The position numbers and the translations under genes were made by a program. 64,000 nucleotides of DNA from Nitrospirillum pindoramense (GTDB taxonomy: Bacteria; Pseudomonadota; Alphaproteobacteria; Azospirillales; Azospirillaceae). A model generated the notes under the pieces. That model had not been told where the DNA came from. It was given only the letters and a program-made list of their open reading frames with translations, and searched no databases. Positions 26,110-34,829 of the stretch are shown piece by piece. The stretch covers positions 1 to 64,000 of the forward strand of contig NZ_VITR01000012.1 in assembly GCF_007827955.1 (NCBI RefSeq), written 5' to 3'. Positions within the stretch are counted from its first letter, which is position 1; every line of letters starts with the position of its first letter.

Positions 26110-27024
26110 TCAGGCCCCCTTACCGGAAACGGGCCCAGGCAGGGTCCAGTCAACTTTCTTATCCCCGGCCACCCAGGCTTCGCAGCAGGCCTTGGCCAGG
26201 TTGCGGACGCGCAGGATGTAGCTCTGCCGCTCCACCACCGATATCACGCCGCGCGCGTCCAGCAGGTTGAAGTTGTGCGAGGCCTTAACGCACTGCTCAT
26301 AGGCCGGCCAGGCCAGGCCGCGCTTCAGCAGCTCGGCGCACTCATGCTCCGCGTCCTCGAAATGGCGCAGCAGCATGGCGGTGTCCGCTACCTCGAAATT
26401 ATAGGCGCTCTGCTCCCGCTCATTGCGGTGATAGACGTCGCCGTACTTCACGCCCTGGCCGTTGAAGTCCAGGTCGTACACGTTCTCGACGTTCTGGATG
26501 TACATGGCCAGGCGTTCCAGGCCGTAGGTCAGCTCGGCCGCCACAACCTCGCACTCGATGCCGCCCACCTGCTGGAAATAGGTGAACTGCGTCACCTCCA
26601 TGCCGTCGCACCAGACCTCCCAGCCCAGGCCCCAGGCGCCCAGCGTGGGGCTTTCCCAGTCGTCCTCGACGAAGCGGATGTCGTGCTGCGCCGGGTCGAT
26701 GCCCACGCGGCGCAGGCTTTCCAGGTAAATCTCCTGCACGTTGGCCGGCGAGGGCTTCAGGATCACCTGGTACTGGTGATGCTGGTGCAGGCGGTTGGGG
26801 TTCTCGCCATAGCGGCCATCCTTGGGCCGGCGCGACGGCTGCACGAAGGCGGCCTTCCACGGCGTGGCGCCCAGGGCGCGCAAGGTGGTGGAGGGGTGGA
26901 AGGTACCGGCCCCCATCTCCATGTCATAAGGCTGGAGGATCAGGGCCCCCTGCTCCGACCAGAACTGGTGGAGCGTCAGGATAAGTCCCTGGAAACTGAG
27001 CTTCGCCGCGCCTGAGGCCGCCAT
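26110..27024 (-). CDS. glyQ: Glycine-tRNA ligase alpha subunit
   Basis: A 304-residue alpha chain of glycyl-tRNA synthetase, the catalytic subunit that activates glycine. The opening [25 protein letters not shown] and the segment [17 protein letters not shown] are family hallmarks, as are [27 protein letters not shown] and [22 protein letters not shown]. It is the first gene of the glyQ-glyS operon, with its promoter in the 27025-27386 region. No T-box or tRNA-like leader was seen. Confidence 0.96.
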   Translation of the reverse strand: MAASGAAKLSFQGLILTLHQFWSEQGALILQPYDMEMGAGTFHPSTTLRALGATPWKAAFVQPSRRPKDGRYGENPNRLHQHHQYQVILKPSPANVQEIYLESLRRVGIDPAQHDIRFVEDDWESPTLGAWGLGWEVWCDGMEVTQFTYFQQVGGIECEVVAAELTYGLERLAMYIQNVENVYDLDFNGQGVKYGDVYHRNEREQSAYNFEVADTAMLLRHFEDAEHECAELLKRGLAWPAYEQCVKASHNFNLLDARGVISVVERQSYILRVRNLAKACCEAWVAGDKKVDWTLPGPVSGKGA

Positions 27025-27386
27025 TGCCTGACCGTCTTCACACTGGAAGGGCGGAAAAGGAACCTTTCGGGCCCGAAAACCCGTCCTCCCCAGCCCTTTG
27101 TTGCGTTGCGGCGCACCTTACAAGGCGGGTGAACCCCAAATCAAGGCGGCGACCGGCGCGTTTGCCGCATGCGGCCCCCCTTTTGGCGCGGGTGTGGCAG
27201 GCATGTTTCGCGGGGCACCGCCCCGCTTTGAAAGGTCCTGATCTGTTTTGCAAAGGAATGGGCCGGGTTGATCCCGCTCAACGCGGCGGAACCCTGGGCC
27301 GACGTATCGTTTTTCCAAGAGGAGCCTGCTGGCGCCCCGCCACCCCCAGGTCCCCGCCCCCTTTCTTCCCAGGGAGTCTGCCTTTC
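27025..27386. other. Divergent promoter region of glyQS and the kinase fusion gene
   Basis: About 360 bases lie between divergent starts. The open frame from 27024 rightwards is in phase with the kinase fusion but its translation is not conserved-looking. A hairpin GCGGGGC-ACC-GCCCCGC occupies 27210-27226 and is followed by TTTG only. Promoters for both directions are expected here, but no clear boxes were found. Confidence 0.45.
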
Positions 27387-29078
27387 ATGGACGACCAGAC
27401 CGAGACGCTTGTCTTCCTGACCTATCCTGAATCCTTCGGCGCCCGGGGGCGGGTGGAGCGCATCGACACCCACATCTCCCACGTCTTCCTGGCGGGCGAC
27501 CGGGCCTACAAGCTGAAGCGCGCCGTGCGCTATTCCTATCTGGATTATTCCACGGTGGAGCGGCGGCGGCATTTCTGCCTGGCGGAACTGGCGGTCAACC
27601 GGCGCTTCGCCCCCAACCTGTACCTGGGCCTGCGCCCGGTGCTGCGCACCCCGGACGGCCTGATCCTGGGGCCGGAATGGGCGGCGGGGGAGGATGAGCC
27701 GCCGCTGCCCGAGGGCCAGGTGGTGGATTGGCTGCTGGTCATGCGCCGCTTCGACCAGGACGCCCTGCTGGACCGCATGGCGACCCAGGGGCGCCTGACG
27801 CCGTCCCTGATGCTGGATCTGGCCGACCGTCTGGCCCGGCTGCACCGGGCCCAGCCCGCGCGGATGGACGGCGGCGGGGCCCAGGGCCTGGGCGAGGCCA
27901 TCGCCATCACCCGCGCCAACCTGAAGCCGGGCGACGCCTTCACCGCCGGCGAGATCCGCGCCTGGAACGCCAAGGCGCAGGCCGCCCTGGCGGCGCAGGG
28001 CTTCCTGCTGGACGCGCGCCGCGACGCCGGCCGGGTGCGCGATTGCCACGGCGACCTACACCTGGGCAACGTCTGTCTGGTGGACGGCGCCCCCACGCCC
28101 TTTGACGCCATCGAGTTCGACCCCAGCCTGGCGCGCACCGACGTGCTCTATGACCTGGCTTTCCTGCTGATGGACCTGTGCTTCCGCGAGCGGACGGATT
28201 TGGCCAGCCTGGTGCTGAACCGCTATCTGGACCTGACGGGGGAGGATGTGCCCAGCCCGGAGGGGCGGCCGGTGGGGGGCCTGCCCGCCCTGCCCCTGTT
28301 CCTGTCGGTGCGCGCCGCCGTGCGCGCACAGGTGACGGCCGCCGCCGCCCGGCGGCAGACCACGCCGACCCAAAAGACGGCGGGCGCCGTGGAGGCCGAC
28401 CGCTATCTGCAACTGGCGCTGGAGTTCCTGCGCCGGGACCGGCCGCGCCTGGTGGCGGTGGGCGGCTTCAGCGGCACCGGCAAGTCCACCCTGGCCCGCG
28501 ACCTGGCGCCCCTGCTGGGTGTCGCGCCCGGCGCCCGGGTGCTGCGGACCGACGTTATCCGCAAGCAGCTGTTCGGCCTGGCCCCCGACCAGGCCCTGCC
28601 GGATGAGGCCTACACCCCCGCCGTGGGCGCCACCGTCTATGACCGCCTGCGCACCCAGGCCGTCGCCTGCCTGGCCGCCGGACGCAGCGTGATCCTGGAC
28701 GCGGTGTTCGCCCGGCCGGAGGAACGGGAGCTGGCGGCCAAGGTGGCGGCGGAGGCGCGCATGCGCTTCACCGGCCTGTGGCTGCAGGCGCCGGAGAACA
28801 TCCTGGCGGAGCGGCTGCGCCGCCGGGAACAGGACCCCGTCCGGGATGCGTCCGACGCCGACCTACCCGTCTTGTTAAGCCAGATGTGCCGGGGCGCCGG
28901 CGACGTGCGCTGGGCTATCCTGGATGCCGGCATGCCCCCCGCGGCGGTGCTGCGCCAGGCGGAGGAGTTGGCGTTGCGCCCGGCGGCGGAGGGCAGGACC
29001 GGCCGTCCCCCCACCGGCCGGGCCGCCCGGTCCGTCGATCCCATTTTCGGCTCTGGTCCATTCCCTGGAATGAGGTAG
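27387..29078 (+). CDS. APH-domain/P-loop kinase fusion protein
   Basis: A 563-residue two-domain protein. The N-terminal half is aminoglycoside-phosphotransferase-like (COG2187 type) with CHGDLHLGN near residue 220 and FDAIEFDPSLARTDVLYDLAFLLMDL after it. The C-terminal half (from about residue 350) is a P-loop kinase with GFSGTGKSTLAR and a LRTDVIRKQLFG segment. This fusion is common in proteobacteria and is usually annotated as a bifunctional APH/AAA protein of unknown substrate. The ATG at 27387 follows AGGGAG by ten bases. It lies five bases upstream of cbpA, so the three downstream genes probably share its transcript. A role in stress or metabolite repair is possible but not shown. Confidence 0.82.
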   Translation: MDDQTETLVFLTYPESFGARGRVERIDTHISHVFLAGDRAYKLKRAVRYSYLDYSTVERRRHFCLAELAVNRRFAPNLYLGLRPVLRTPDGLILGPEWAAGEDEPPLPEGQVVDWLLVMRRFDQDALLDRMATQGRLTPSLMLDLADRLARLHRAQPARMDGGGAQGLGEAIAITRANLKPGDAFTAGEIRAWNAKAQAALAAQGFLLDARRDAGRVRDCHGDLHLGNVCLVDGAPTPFDAIEFDPSLARTDVLYDLAFLLMDLCFRERTDLASLVLNRYLDLTGEDVPSPEGRPVGGLPALPLFLSVRAAVRAQVTAAAARRQTTPTQKTAGAVEADRYLQLALEFLRRDRPRLVAVGGFSGTGKSTLARDLAPLLGVAPGARVLRTDVIRKQLFGLAPDQALPDEAYTPAVGATVYDRLRTQAVACLAAGRSVILDAVFARPEERELAAKVAAEARMRFTGLWLQAPENILAERLRRREQDPVRDASDADLPVLLSQMCRGAGDVRWAILDAGMPPAAVLRQAEELALRPAAEGRTGRPPTGRAARSVDPIFGSGPFPGMR

Positions 29079-29083
29079 CTCCG

Positions 29084-30076
29084 GTGGATCCCTATGCCCT
29101 GCTGGGCGTCGCCCGCGACGCCGACGAAAAGGCCATCCGCACCGCTTACCGCGCGCTGGCCAAGAAACACCATCCGGACCTGAACCCCGGAAAGCCGGAG
29201 GCGGAGGCCAAGTTCAAGGAGATCGCCGCCGCCTACGCCCTGCTGTCCGACCCTGAGAAGCGCGCCCGGTTCGACCGCGGGGAGATCGACGACACTGGCG
29301 CCGAGACCGCGCCGCGCGGCCCCGCCGGCGGAAACAGGGCGGGCGGAAACAGGGGCGGCGGCTTCTACCGCCAGCATGCCGGTGATCCCTTCGCCAGCGG
29401 CCACGGGCGCTATCAGGCCGGCCCCGAGGACCTGGGCGGCTTCGACCATGAGGATCTGGAAAGTCTGCTGCGCCGCGCGTTTGGACAAGGTATGGGCGGG
29501 CAAGGCATGGGTGGCCAACCCGGCGGCGGCTTCCCGCTGAAGGGGGCGGACGCGCACTATTCCCTGACGGTGGATTTCCTGACCGCCGCCAAGGGCGCCA
29601 CCCGCCGCCTGACCCTGCCCGATGGGCAGGTGCTGGACGTGGCCATCCCCGCCGGGCTGAAGGACGGGCAGTCCCTGCGCCTGGCGGGCAAGGGCGGGCC
29701 GGGCCTGAACGGCGGGCCCGCCGGCGATGCCTTCGTGGAGGTGACGGTGTCGCCCCACCCGCTGTACCGCCGCGACGGCGACGACATCGTCATCGAGTTG
29801 CCCGTCACCCTGAAGGAGGCGGTGCTGGGCGCCAAGGTCAAGGTGCCCACCATCCACGGCAGCGTCATGCTGGCCATCCCGCCGCGCTCCAGCAGCGGCA
29901 CCCGCCTGCGCCTGAAGGGCCGGGGCATCCGCCAGGGCCACCAGGTGGTGGAGCTGAAGGTGGTGCTGCCCCCGGGGGAGGAACCGGAGCTGGCGGCCTT
30001 CCTGGAGGGCTGGACGCCCCGGCACGACGCCGACCCCCGCGCGGGTCTGGCCGACCTGGACCGCGAGGGAGCTTGA
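29084..30076 (+). CDS. cbpA: DnaJ-class co-chaperone CbpA
   Basis: A 330-residue J-domain protein of the CbpA type. The N-terminal J domain has the HPD triad at residues 30-32. A glycine-rich linker includes GGNRAGGNRGGG and QGMGGQGMGGQ, both arising from 15-base tandem repeats. The two C-terminal substrate-binding domains follow (LPDGQVLDVAIPAGLKDGQ and VPTIHGSVMLAIPPRSSSG). The cysteine zinc finger of DnaJ is absent, as expected for CbpA. It activates the ATPase of DnaK. The start is GTG at 29084, five bases after the preceding stop. The next gene encodes its inhibitor CbpM. Confidence 0.9.
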   Translation: MDPYALLGVARDADEKAIRTAYRALAKKHHPDLNPGKPEAEAKFKEIAAAYALLSDPEKRARFDRGEIDDTGAETAPRGPAGGNRAGGNRGGGFYRQHAGDPFASGHGRYQAGPEDLGGFDHEDLESLLRRAFGQGMGGQGMGGQPGGGFPLKGADAHYSLTVDFLTAAKGATRRLTLPDGQVLDVAIPAGLKDGQSLRLAGKGGPGLNGGPAGDAFVEVTVSPHPLYRRDGDDIVIELPVTLKEAVLGAKVKVPTIHGSVMLAIPPRSSSGTRLRLKGRGIRQGHQVVELKVVLPPGEEPELAAFLEGWTPRHDADPRAGLADLDREGA

Positions 30077-30080
30077 AGCC

Positions 30081-30455
30081 ATGAGCACGACGCTGTTGAC
30101 GCTGGAGTCCGTGAGCGCACGGTATCCCGATGTGGCGGTGCAGGAAATCCACTGGTGGGTTACGCAAGGCTGGGTGCGGCCCGATGGCGACCGCGCGCCG
30201 GAACATGCCGGCGACTGGCGCTTCCATCCCGTGGACGTGGCCCGCGTCGGCCTGATCCGCGACCTGCGCCACGACATGGGGGTGGCGGAGGACACGCTGC
30301 CCCTGGTGCTGTCCCTGATCGACCAGGTCTACAGCCTGCGCGCCGCCCTGCGCGGCGTGGCTGGCGTGCTGGACCGCCTGCCGCCCGAGGTGCGCCAGGT
30401 GGTGCTGTCGGCGACAGAGGGACCGGAGGCCGGCGGGAACCGCCCTCAGCCTTGA
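30081..30455 (+). CDS. cbpM: Chaperone modulator CbpM
   Basis: A 124-residue protein of the CbpM/MerR-like modulator family, which binds the J domain of CbpA and blocks its action on DnaK. The segment EIHWWVTQGWVRPDG and the hydrophobic VARVGLIRDLRHDMGVAEDTLPLVLSLIDQVYSLR are typical. It starts four bases after the cbpA stop, the usual cbpA-cbpM order. The last 15 residues are polar and probably disordered. Confidence 0.87.
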   Translation: MSTTLLTLESVSARYPDVAVQEIHWWVTQGWVRPDGDRAPEHAGDWRFHPVDVARVGLIRDLRHDMGVAEDTLPLVLSLIDQVYSLRAALRGVAGVLDRLPPEVRQVVLSATEGPEAGGNRPQP

Positions 30456-30467
30456 CCCACCTCAAGG

Positions 30468-30485
30468 CCCCGGCGCGCGCCGGGG
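30468..30485 (+). terminator. Weak terminator-like hairpin after cbpM
   Basis: CCCCGGC and GCCGGGG enclose GCGC, 12 bases after the cbpM stop. It is followed by TGTCTT rather than a clean T-run. It may separate the chaperone operon from the alcohol dehydrogenase gene. Confidence 0.45.
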
Positions 30486-30569
30486 TGTCTTCTGTCGGCG
30501 ACTGGACGGCCCCACTGGGTAACCACCCCCGTCCATCCCGACAGAACCACGACAGGAAGGACCACCCCG

Positions 30570-31598
30570 ATGTCTTTGCCCCGGACCATGAAGGCCGCCG
30601 TCGTCCACACCCTGGGCCAGCCCCTGGAACTGCGCGAGGTGGCGGTGCCCGAGGTCGGCCCCGGCCAGATCCTGGTGCGCATCCAGGCCAGCGGCGTCTG
30701 CCACACCGACCTGCACGCCGCCGATGGCGACTGGCCGGTGAAGCCGCAGCCGCCCTTCATCCCCGGTCATGAGGGGGTGGGCTACGTCGCCGCCGTGGGC
30801 GCCGGCGTGACCAACGTGAAGGAAGGCGACCGGGTGGGCGTGCCCTGGCTGTACACCGCCTGCGGCCACTGCGAACATTGCCTGACGGGCTGGGAAACGC
30901 TGTGCACCGCCCAGCAGAACACCGGCTATTCCGTCAACGGCGGCTATGCCGACTATGTCCTGGCCGACCCCAACTTCGTCGGCGTGCTGCCCGACAGCGT
31001 GGGGTTCGAGGAGATCGCCCCCATCCTGTGCGCCGGCGTCACCGTCTATAAGGGCCTGAAGGAGACAGAGGCGCGGCCCGGCCAGTGGGTCGCCATCTCC
31101 GGCATCGGCGGGCTGGGCCATGTGGCCGTGCAGTACGCCAAGGCCATGGGCCTGCACGTCGCCGCCATCGACGTGGCCGACGACAAGCTGGAGCTGGCCC
31201 GCAAGCTGGGCGCCGACCTGACGGTGAACGCGCGCAAGGAAGACCCGGCCAAGCGCCTGCACAGCGACATCGGCGGCGCCCATGGCGTGCTGGTCACCGC
31301 CGTCTCGCGCCCCGCCTTCACCCAGGCCGTGGGCATGAGCCGCCGCCACGGCACCGTGGCCCTGATCGGCCTGCCGCCGGGCGAGTTCGGCCTGCCCATC
31401 TTCGACGTCGTGCTGAACCGCATCACCGTGCGCGGCAGCATCGTCGGCACCCGCGCCGACCTGGCCGAGGCCCTGGCCTTCGCCGGCGAGGGCAAGGTGA
31501 AGGCGGAGGTGGAGGTGCAGCCCCTGGACGCCATCAACACCATCTTCGACCGCCTGCGCGCCGGCACGGTCAACGGCCGCGTGGTGGTGACGCTGTAA
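30570..31598 (+). CDS. adhP: Zinc-dependent alcohol dehydrogenase, AdhP type
   Basis: A 342-residue medium-chain zinc alcohol dehydrogenase, close to AdhP in length and sequence. The catalytic zinc site is seen in [15 protein letters not shown] and [13 protein letters not shown]. The structural zinc uses the four cysteines of [15 protein letters not shown]. The nucleotide-binding [17 protein letters not shown] follows, and [19 protein letters not shown] ends the second strand with an Asp that favours NAD. It oxidises or reduces short primary alcohols and aldehydes in the cytoplasm. The ribosome site AGGAAGGA is nine bases upstream. No partner aldehyde dehydrogenase is adjacent. Confidence 0.92.
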   Translation: MSLPRTMKAAVVHTLGQPLELREVAVPEVGPGQILVRIQASGVCHTDLHAADGDWPVKPQPPFIPGHEGVGYVAAVGAGVTNVKEGDRVGVPWLYTACGHCEHCLTGWETLCTAQQNTGYSVNGGYADYVLADPNFVGVLPDSVGFEEIAPILCAGVTVYKGLKETEARPGQWVAISGIGGLGHVAVQYAKAMGLHVAAIDVADDKLELARKLGADLTVNARKEDPAKRLHSDIGGAHGVLVTAVSRPAFTQAVGMSRRHGTVALIGLPPGEFGLPIFDVVLNRITVRGSIVGTRADLAEALAFAGEGKVKAEVEVQPLDAINTIFDRLRAGTVNGRVVVTL

Positions 31599-31629
31599 GC
31601 AAAGTACCCGGCGGCGCTGGCGACATCGC

Positions 31630-31878
31630 TCAGCGCCGCTGCGGGCACTCGGGCTTGCCGCAGGGGGTGGAGCCACGCGCGACATAGGCGCCACAGATGG
31701 CGCAGGCGTGCAAATCCTCAGCGGCGGGTTCCCGTGCCCGGGGGGCGGAGGTGGCACCAGGCGCGCGGGCGGCGGGCGCCCCGCCGGCCATCTTGCGCCG
31801 CTGGGCCAGGGCGCCCCACTGATACGCCTTCCACACCAGGACGACCAAACCAACCAGGACCACCAGCTTCGCCAGCAT
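31630..31878 (-). CDS. Small membrane-anchored zinc-ribbon protein, PP0621-like
   Basis: An 82-residue protein with one N-terminal membrane helix (LAKLVVLVGLVVLVWKAYQW), a proline/alanine-rich linker and a C-terminal cysteine cluster. Two CxxC-like pairs (CAICG and CGKPEC) probably bind zinc. This layout resembles the PP0621 family of unknown function. The ATG at 31878 is taken because the helix starts there; the upstream extension is arginine-rich and not family-like. It is convergent with adhP and downstream of nothing obviously related. Confidence 0.7.
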   Translation of the reverse strand: MLAKLVVLVGLVVLVWKAYQWGALAQRRKMAGGAPAARAPGATSAPRAREPAAEDLHACAICGAYVARGSTPCGKPECPQRR

Positions 31879-32010
31879 CAATGGCTCCGCACGGCGGTGA
31901 AGGGCTGGGGGGAAAGGGCGTGGGTCATGGACGGGCGTCTTGGGATGATCGATCAGGCGGCGGAGCTTAAGCCGCCACCGCTTTGACGTCAAAGCGGCTG
32001 ATCGTTCCGC

Positions 32011-33477
32011 TCACAGCACGCCCAGCCGCGCCAGGCGGGACAAGGCGTCGGGGGGCATGACCACCTCGCCCGCCCAATGGGCGGCCAGGGCGCCCATTTC
32101 CTCCACCGAGGCCATGACGCCACCGCCGGTGACGGCGGAGGCCAGGCGTTCCGGCAGGCGGACCTCATGGTCCGGCGCGGCGCCCGTCAGCAGGCTGTCG
32201 GCCAGCAGGGCCTGGTTCAGGCGGCGCACGCCCGGCAGGGCCGCCTGGATTTGCCCGTCGGCCAGGCAGGGGGACAGCACATCGCCCGCCACCAGGATGG
32301 CGACCGCCCGCAGCAGGCAGCCGGCACTGTCGGGGCCCCAATCCGGCACCGTGCGCGCCAGATGCTCCACCAGGTCGGCCAGGGTGGCGGGGCCACCGGC
32401 CAGCACCACCAGCACCGGGTGGAACAGCCGCGACACCTCGGGATCGGGGCTGCCCAGCGGCAGGGTGAAATCGGGCAGGGCGGCGCCGGGTTCGCCCAGG
32501 GCCACCAGGCGCAGGGCGCCCAGCCGGGCCACGCGCTGGCGCGCGTCCAGCGCCAGCGGGCCGCGCACGAAGATGTCGCGGCGCAGCGGCTGGTTGGTGA
32601 CGTAGTCCTTCACCGTTTCGGCCAGGGCGCGGGTGGGGACGGACGCCGCCATGTCCTGCTGCGCCCGGGTCATCATCAGGTCGGGGAAGTTCTCCACCCA
32701 GGCGGCGCTGCCGGCGTAGCTGAGCTTGGCCGCCGCCAGGTCGTCGGCCACCTGGGCGTGGTAGGCCGGCCGCCAGCCACTGTGCATGTATTCATGCACC
32801 AGATAGGGGGCGGTGGCGCCGCGCAGGCGGTCGGTGCGGGCGCTGGCCGCCGCGTTGCCGGTGAAAAAGCCGGCCCCCTGGTTCAACAAGTGCAGCAACA
32901 GGTCGCGCGCCTGGTCGCCGGCGGCGGCCTTGGGACCGGGCAGCGCCTGGCCGTAGGCGTTCAGCAGGAACTGCACCGGCATGGCCGCCGCCCAGCCCGG
33001 CAGGCAGTTATAGCTGAGATAGGCGGCACCGCCCGGCTTCAGCCGGCGGGCGATGAGGCGGGCGATGTGCCGCCGGCTCTCATCCCCCACCCAGGTGTAG
33101 ACGCCATGCAGGGCGGCATAATCCAGGGGCGGCAGCAGGCCCGTCGTGTCCTCCGCCAGTTCGGCGAAGTCGGCCTCGACCAGGCGGATGTTGGCCAGGC
33201 CGGCGGCCTGGGCCAGGCGCTGGGCGCCATGGATGTGGGTGGGGTTGAAATCGACGGCGATGACCGTCATGTCCGGGCGGGCCGCCGCCAGCGCCAGGGC
33301 CGACAACCCATGGCCGCAGCCCAGTTCCAGCCACACGGGGCCGTGCTCCGTGGGCTGCGGCGGCGCGACACCCGCCAGCGCCAGCGCCGTGTCCAGCCAC
33401 AGGGGCGACAGTTCCCGATACCAACCCCGGGTATAGTCGATGTCGGAGGCGTAGCCCCGGGTCCAGTCGGCGGTCAT
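32011..33477 (-). CDS. SAM-dependent methyltransferase with methyltransferase regulatory domain
   Basis: A 488-residue protein. The N-terminal class I methyltransferase domain (about residues 45-200) carries the SAM motif LELGCGHGLSALALAAARP and the acidic VIAVDFNPTHIHGA. The remainder (about 230-480) matches the methyltransferase regulatory domain seen in surface-polysaccharide and flagellar-glycan clusters of alphaproteobacteria. The ATG at 33477 begins MTADWTRGYASDIDYTRGWY, the family start. It lies beside two GT2 glycosyltransferases, so it may methylate a sugar or a surface protein. Acceptor not known. Confidence 0.83.
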   Translation of the reverse strand: MTADWTRGYASDIDYTRGWYRELSPLWLDTALALAGVAPPQPTEHGPVWLELGCGHGLSALALAAARPDMTVIAVDFNPTHIHGAQRLAQAAGLANIRLVEADFAELAEDTTGLLPPLDYAALHGVYTWVGDESRRHIARLIARRLKPGGAAYLSYNCLPGWAAAMPVQFLLNAYGQALPGPKAAAGDQARDLLLHLLNQGAGFFTGNAAASARTDRLRGATAPYLVHEYMHSGWRPAYHAQVADDLAAAKLSYAGSAAWVENFPDLMMTRAQQDMAASVPTRALAETVKDYVTNQPLRRDIFVRGPLALDARQRVARLGALRLVALGEPGAALPDFTLPLGSPDPEVSRLFHPVLVVLAGGPATLADLVEHLARTVPDWGPDSAGCLLRAVAILVAGDVLSPCLADGQIQAALPGVRRLNQALLADSLLTGAAPDHEVRLPERLASAVTGGGVMASVEEMGALAAHWAGEVVMPPDALSRLARLGVL

Positions 33478-33550
33478 GCTCGTGTCTTCGCGGGCGTAAA
33501 CATCACTGATAGTGCGGGGCTTGGCCGGCGACAAGCCCGGCTTTGGGGTG

Positions 33551-34501
33551 TCACCTTTGGGGACGCTGGAGCAGGCCGCGCCACAGGCCGCCAGCCAGGG
33601 CCGCCAGCTTGGGCCCGCGCCCCCGTTCCAGTACCGCGATCTTGACGGCGGTGCTGGCCAGGATGCGCAGCGTCCATCCCCTGAGCGCTGGCACGGCGCG
33701 CCCATGCAGACGCCAGGTCCACACGGCGTTGCGCGCCTGGAACCAACGGCGCCGGGCGCCGTGGTGGGTCACGGCCAGGGACCGTCCGCCCACCGGCACC
33801 TGGGTGACGGCGCCCAGCCGATGGTCCACCAGGGCGTCCCGCACCGCAACCAGGCGGAAGCCGGCGCGGCGCAGGCGCACCGCGTATTCCACATCCACCC
33901 AGTCGATGAAAAAGTCGTCGCGCAAGGGACCGCAGGTGCGGATGGCGGCGGCGCTGACCAGGCTGCCCGAGGCCGGGGCCAGCAGCAGGTCGGGCAGCAG
34001 CGGCCCCTCCAGTCTCGGCACCACCGTCCAACGCCGGCCATCGGCGCTGGTCACCCAAGGGGTATCGGGGACACCCGGTTCCACATTGCGCGCCGCCAGC
34101 AGGCCGGTGTCCGGCGGGGCGGCGGCCAGGGCGGCGGCGAAGGCGGCACGCAGCCCCGGCCGCGCCACGCTGTCCTGATCCAACAGCAGCAGCCAGTCGG
34201 CCCCCGCCGCCAGGGCCTGCGCCAGCAGCCGATTCTGCGCCGCCGCCAGGCCGATGTTGGCGGAATCAGTGGTCAGGCTGGCGCCCGAAGCCGCCACGGC
34301 CCGGTCGACCCGCACGTCGGCGGCAGCGTCCCGCCCCCGTTCCTGCTGGAACAGATGCACGCTGTCCGCCACGCCGGCGGTAGCGGCCACGCAGGCGCCC
34401 AGGCCATCGTCGGGCCGGTAGGCGACGATGAGGGCGGCGATGCGGCCGGGGAACGGGGTTCCCCAGGGCGACTGGGCGGAAGAAGGCGGTGGGGCGTCCA
34501 T
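33551..34501 (-). CDS. Rhamnosyltransferase-like GT2 glycosyltransferase
   Basis: A 316-residue GT-A-fold family 2 enzyme resembling rhamnosyltransferases. It begins with the nucleotide-sugar-binding strand RIAALIVAYRPDDGL, followed by NIGLAAAQNRLLAQAL and the metal-binding LLLLDQDSVARPG (DQD in place of DXD). FFIDWVDVEYAVRLRRAGF is a characteristic acceptor-side motif. It is probably peripheral to the inner membrane and adds a deoxy-hexose to a lipid-linked glycan. The ATG at 34501 follows AAGGCGG. It is co-directional with the methyltransferase gene 73 bases downstream. The donor sugar is inferred from similarity only. Confidence 0.82.
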   Translation of the reverse strand: MDAPPPSSAQSPWGTPFPGRIAALIVAYRPDDGLGACVAATAGVADSVHLFQQERGRDAAADVRVDRAVAASGASLTTDSANIGLAAAQNRLLAQALAAGADWLLLLDQDSVARPGLRAAFAAALAAAPPDTGLLAARNVEPGVPDTPWVTSADGRRWTVVPRLEGPLLPDLLLAPASGSLVSAAAIRTCGPLRDDFFIDWVDVEYAVRLRRAGFRLVAVRDALVDHRLGAVTQVPVGGRSLAVTHHGARRRWFQARNAVWTWRLHGRAVPALRGWTLRILASTAVKIAVLERGRGPKLAALAGGLWRGLLQRPQR

Positions 34502-34829
34502 GACCGCCTTGGATACCAGCCGGCCCCGCCCTTGGCGACACCCGTCGCGCGGAGGGGCGCGGCACGGGGGGCTACCCCGGGAGAAGGCGCGGCCGGCCCG
34601 TCCCCGCTTTGCCGCTTGACCCGGGGCCGCCCTGTCCCCCATGAATCGCCTCATAACGACACGGGGGCGGCACCGGGGAAAATCCGGGGACCGGCCAGTT
34701 GGGGGAGCGCCGATCGGTGTGCGGGGAAACCTGGCACAGGGGTTGGCGCTTTGTTGTTTGTGGGCTTGGCGGCGCAAGGGGTGTCGCCAGACCCGAAAGC
34801 CGTTATCCAAGAGGCGGGGCGACCGGCAC
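34502..34829. other. Divergent region between two glycosyltransferase genes
   Basis: About 330 bases. The rightward glycosyltransferase frame stays open back to an ATG at 34641, but that ATG has no ribosome site and the extra residues look unlike the family. The segment is taken as a promoter region for both genes, with the caveat that the rightward gene may start earlier. No operator was recognised. Confidence 0.4.

Noticed and set aside
23923-27015. A rightward open frame of about 1030 codons opposite glyQ-glyS
   Set aside because: It lies wholly antisense to two clearly conserved genes, its translation is rich in His, Gln, Gly and Arg with no family pattern, and such shadows are expected at this GC content.
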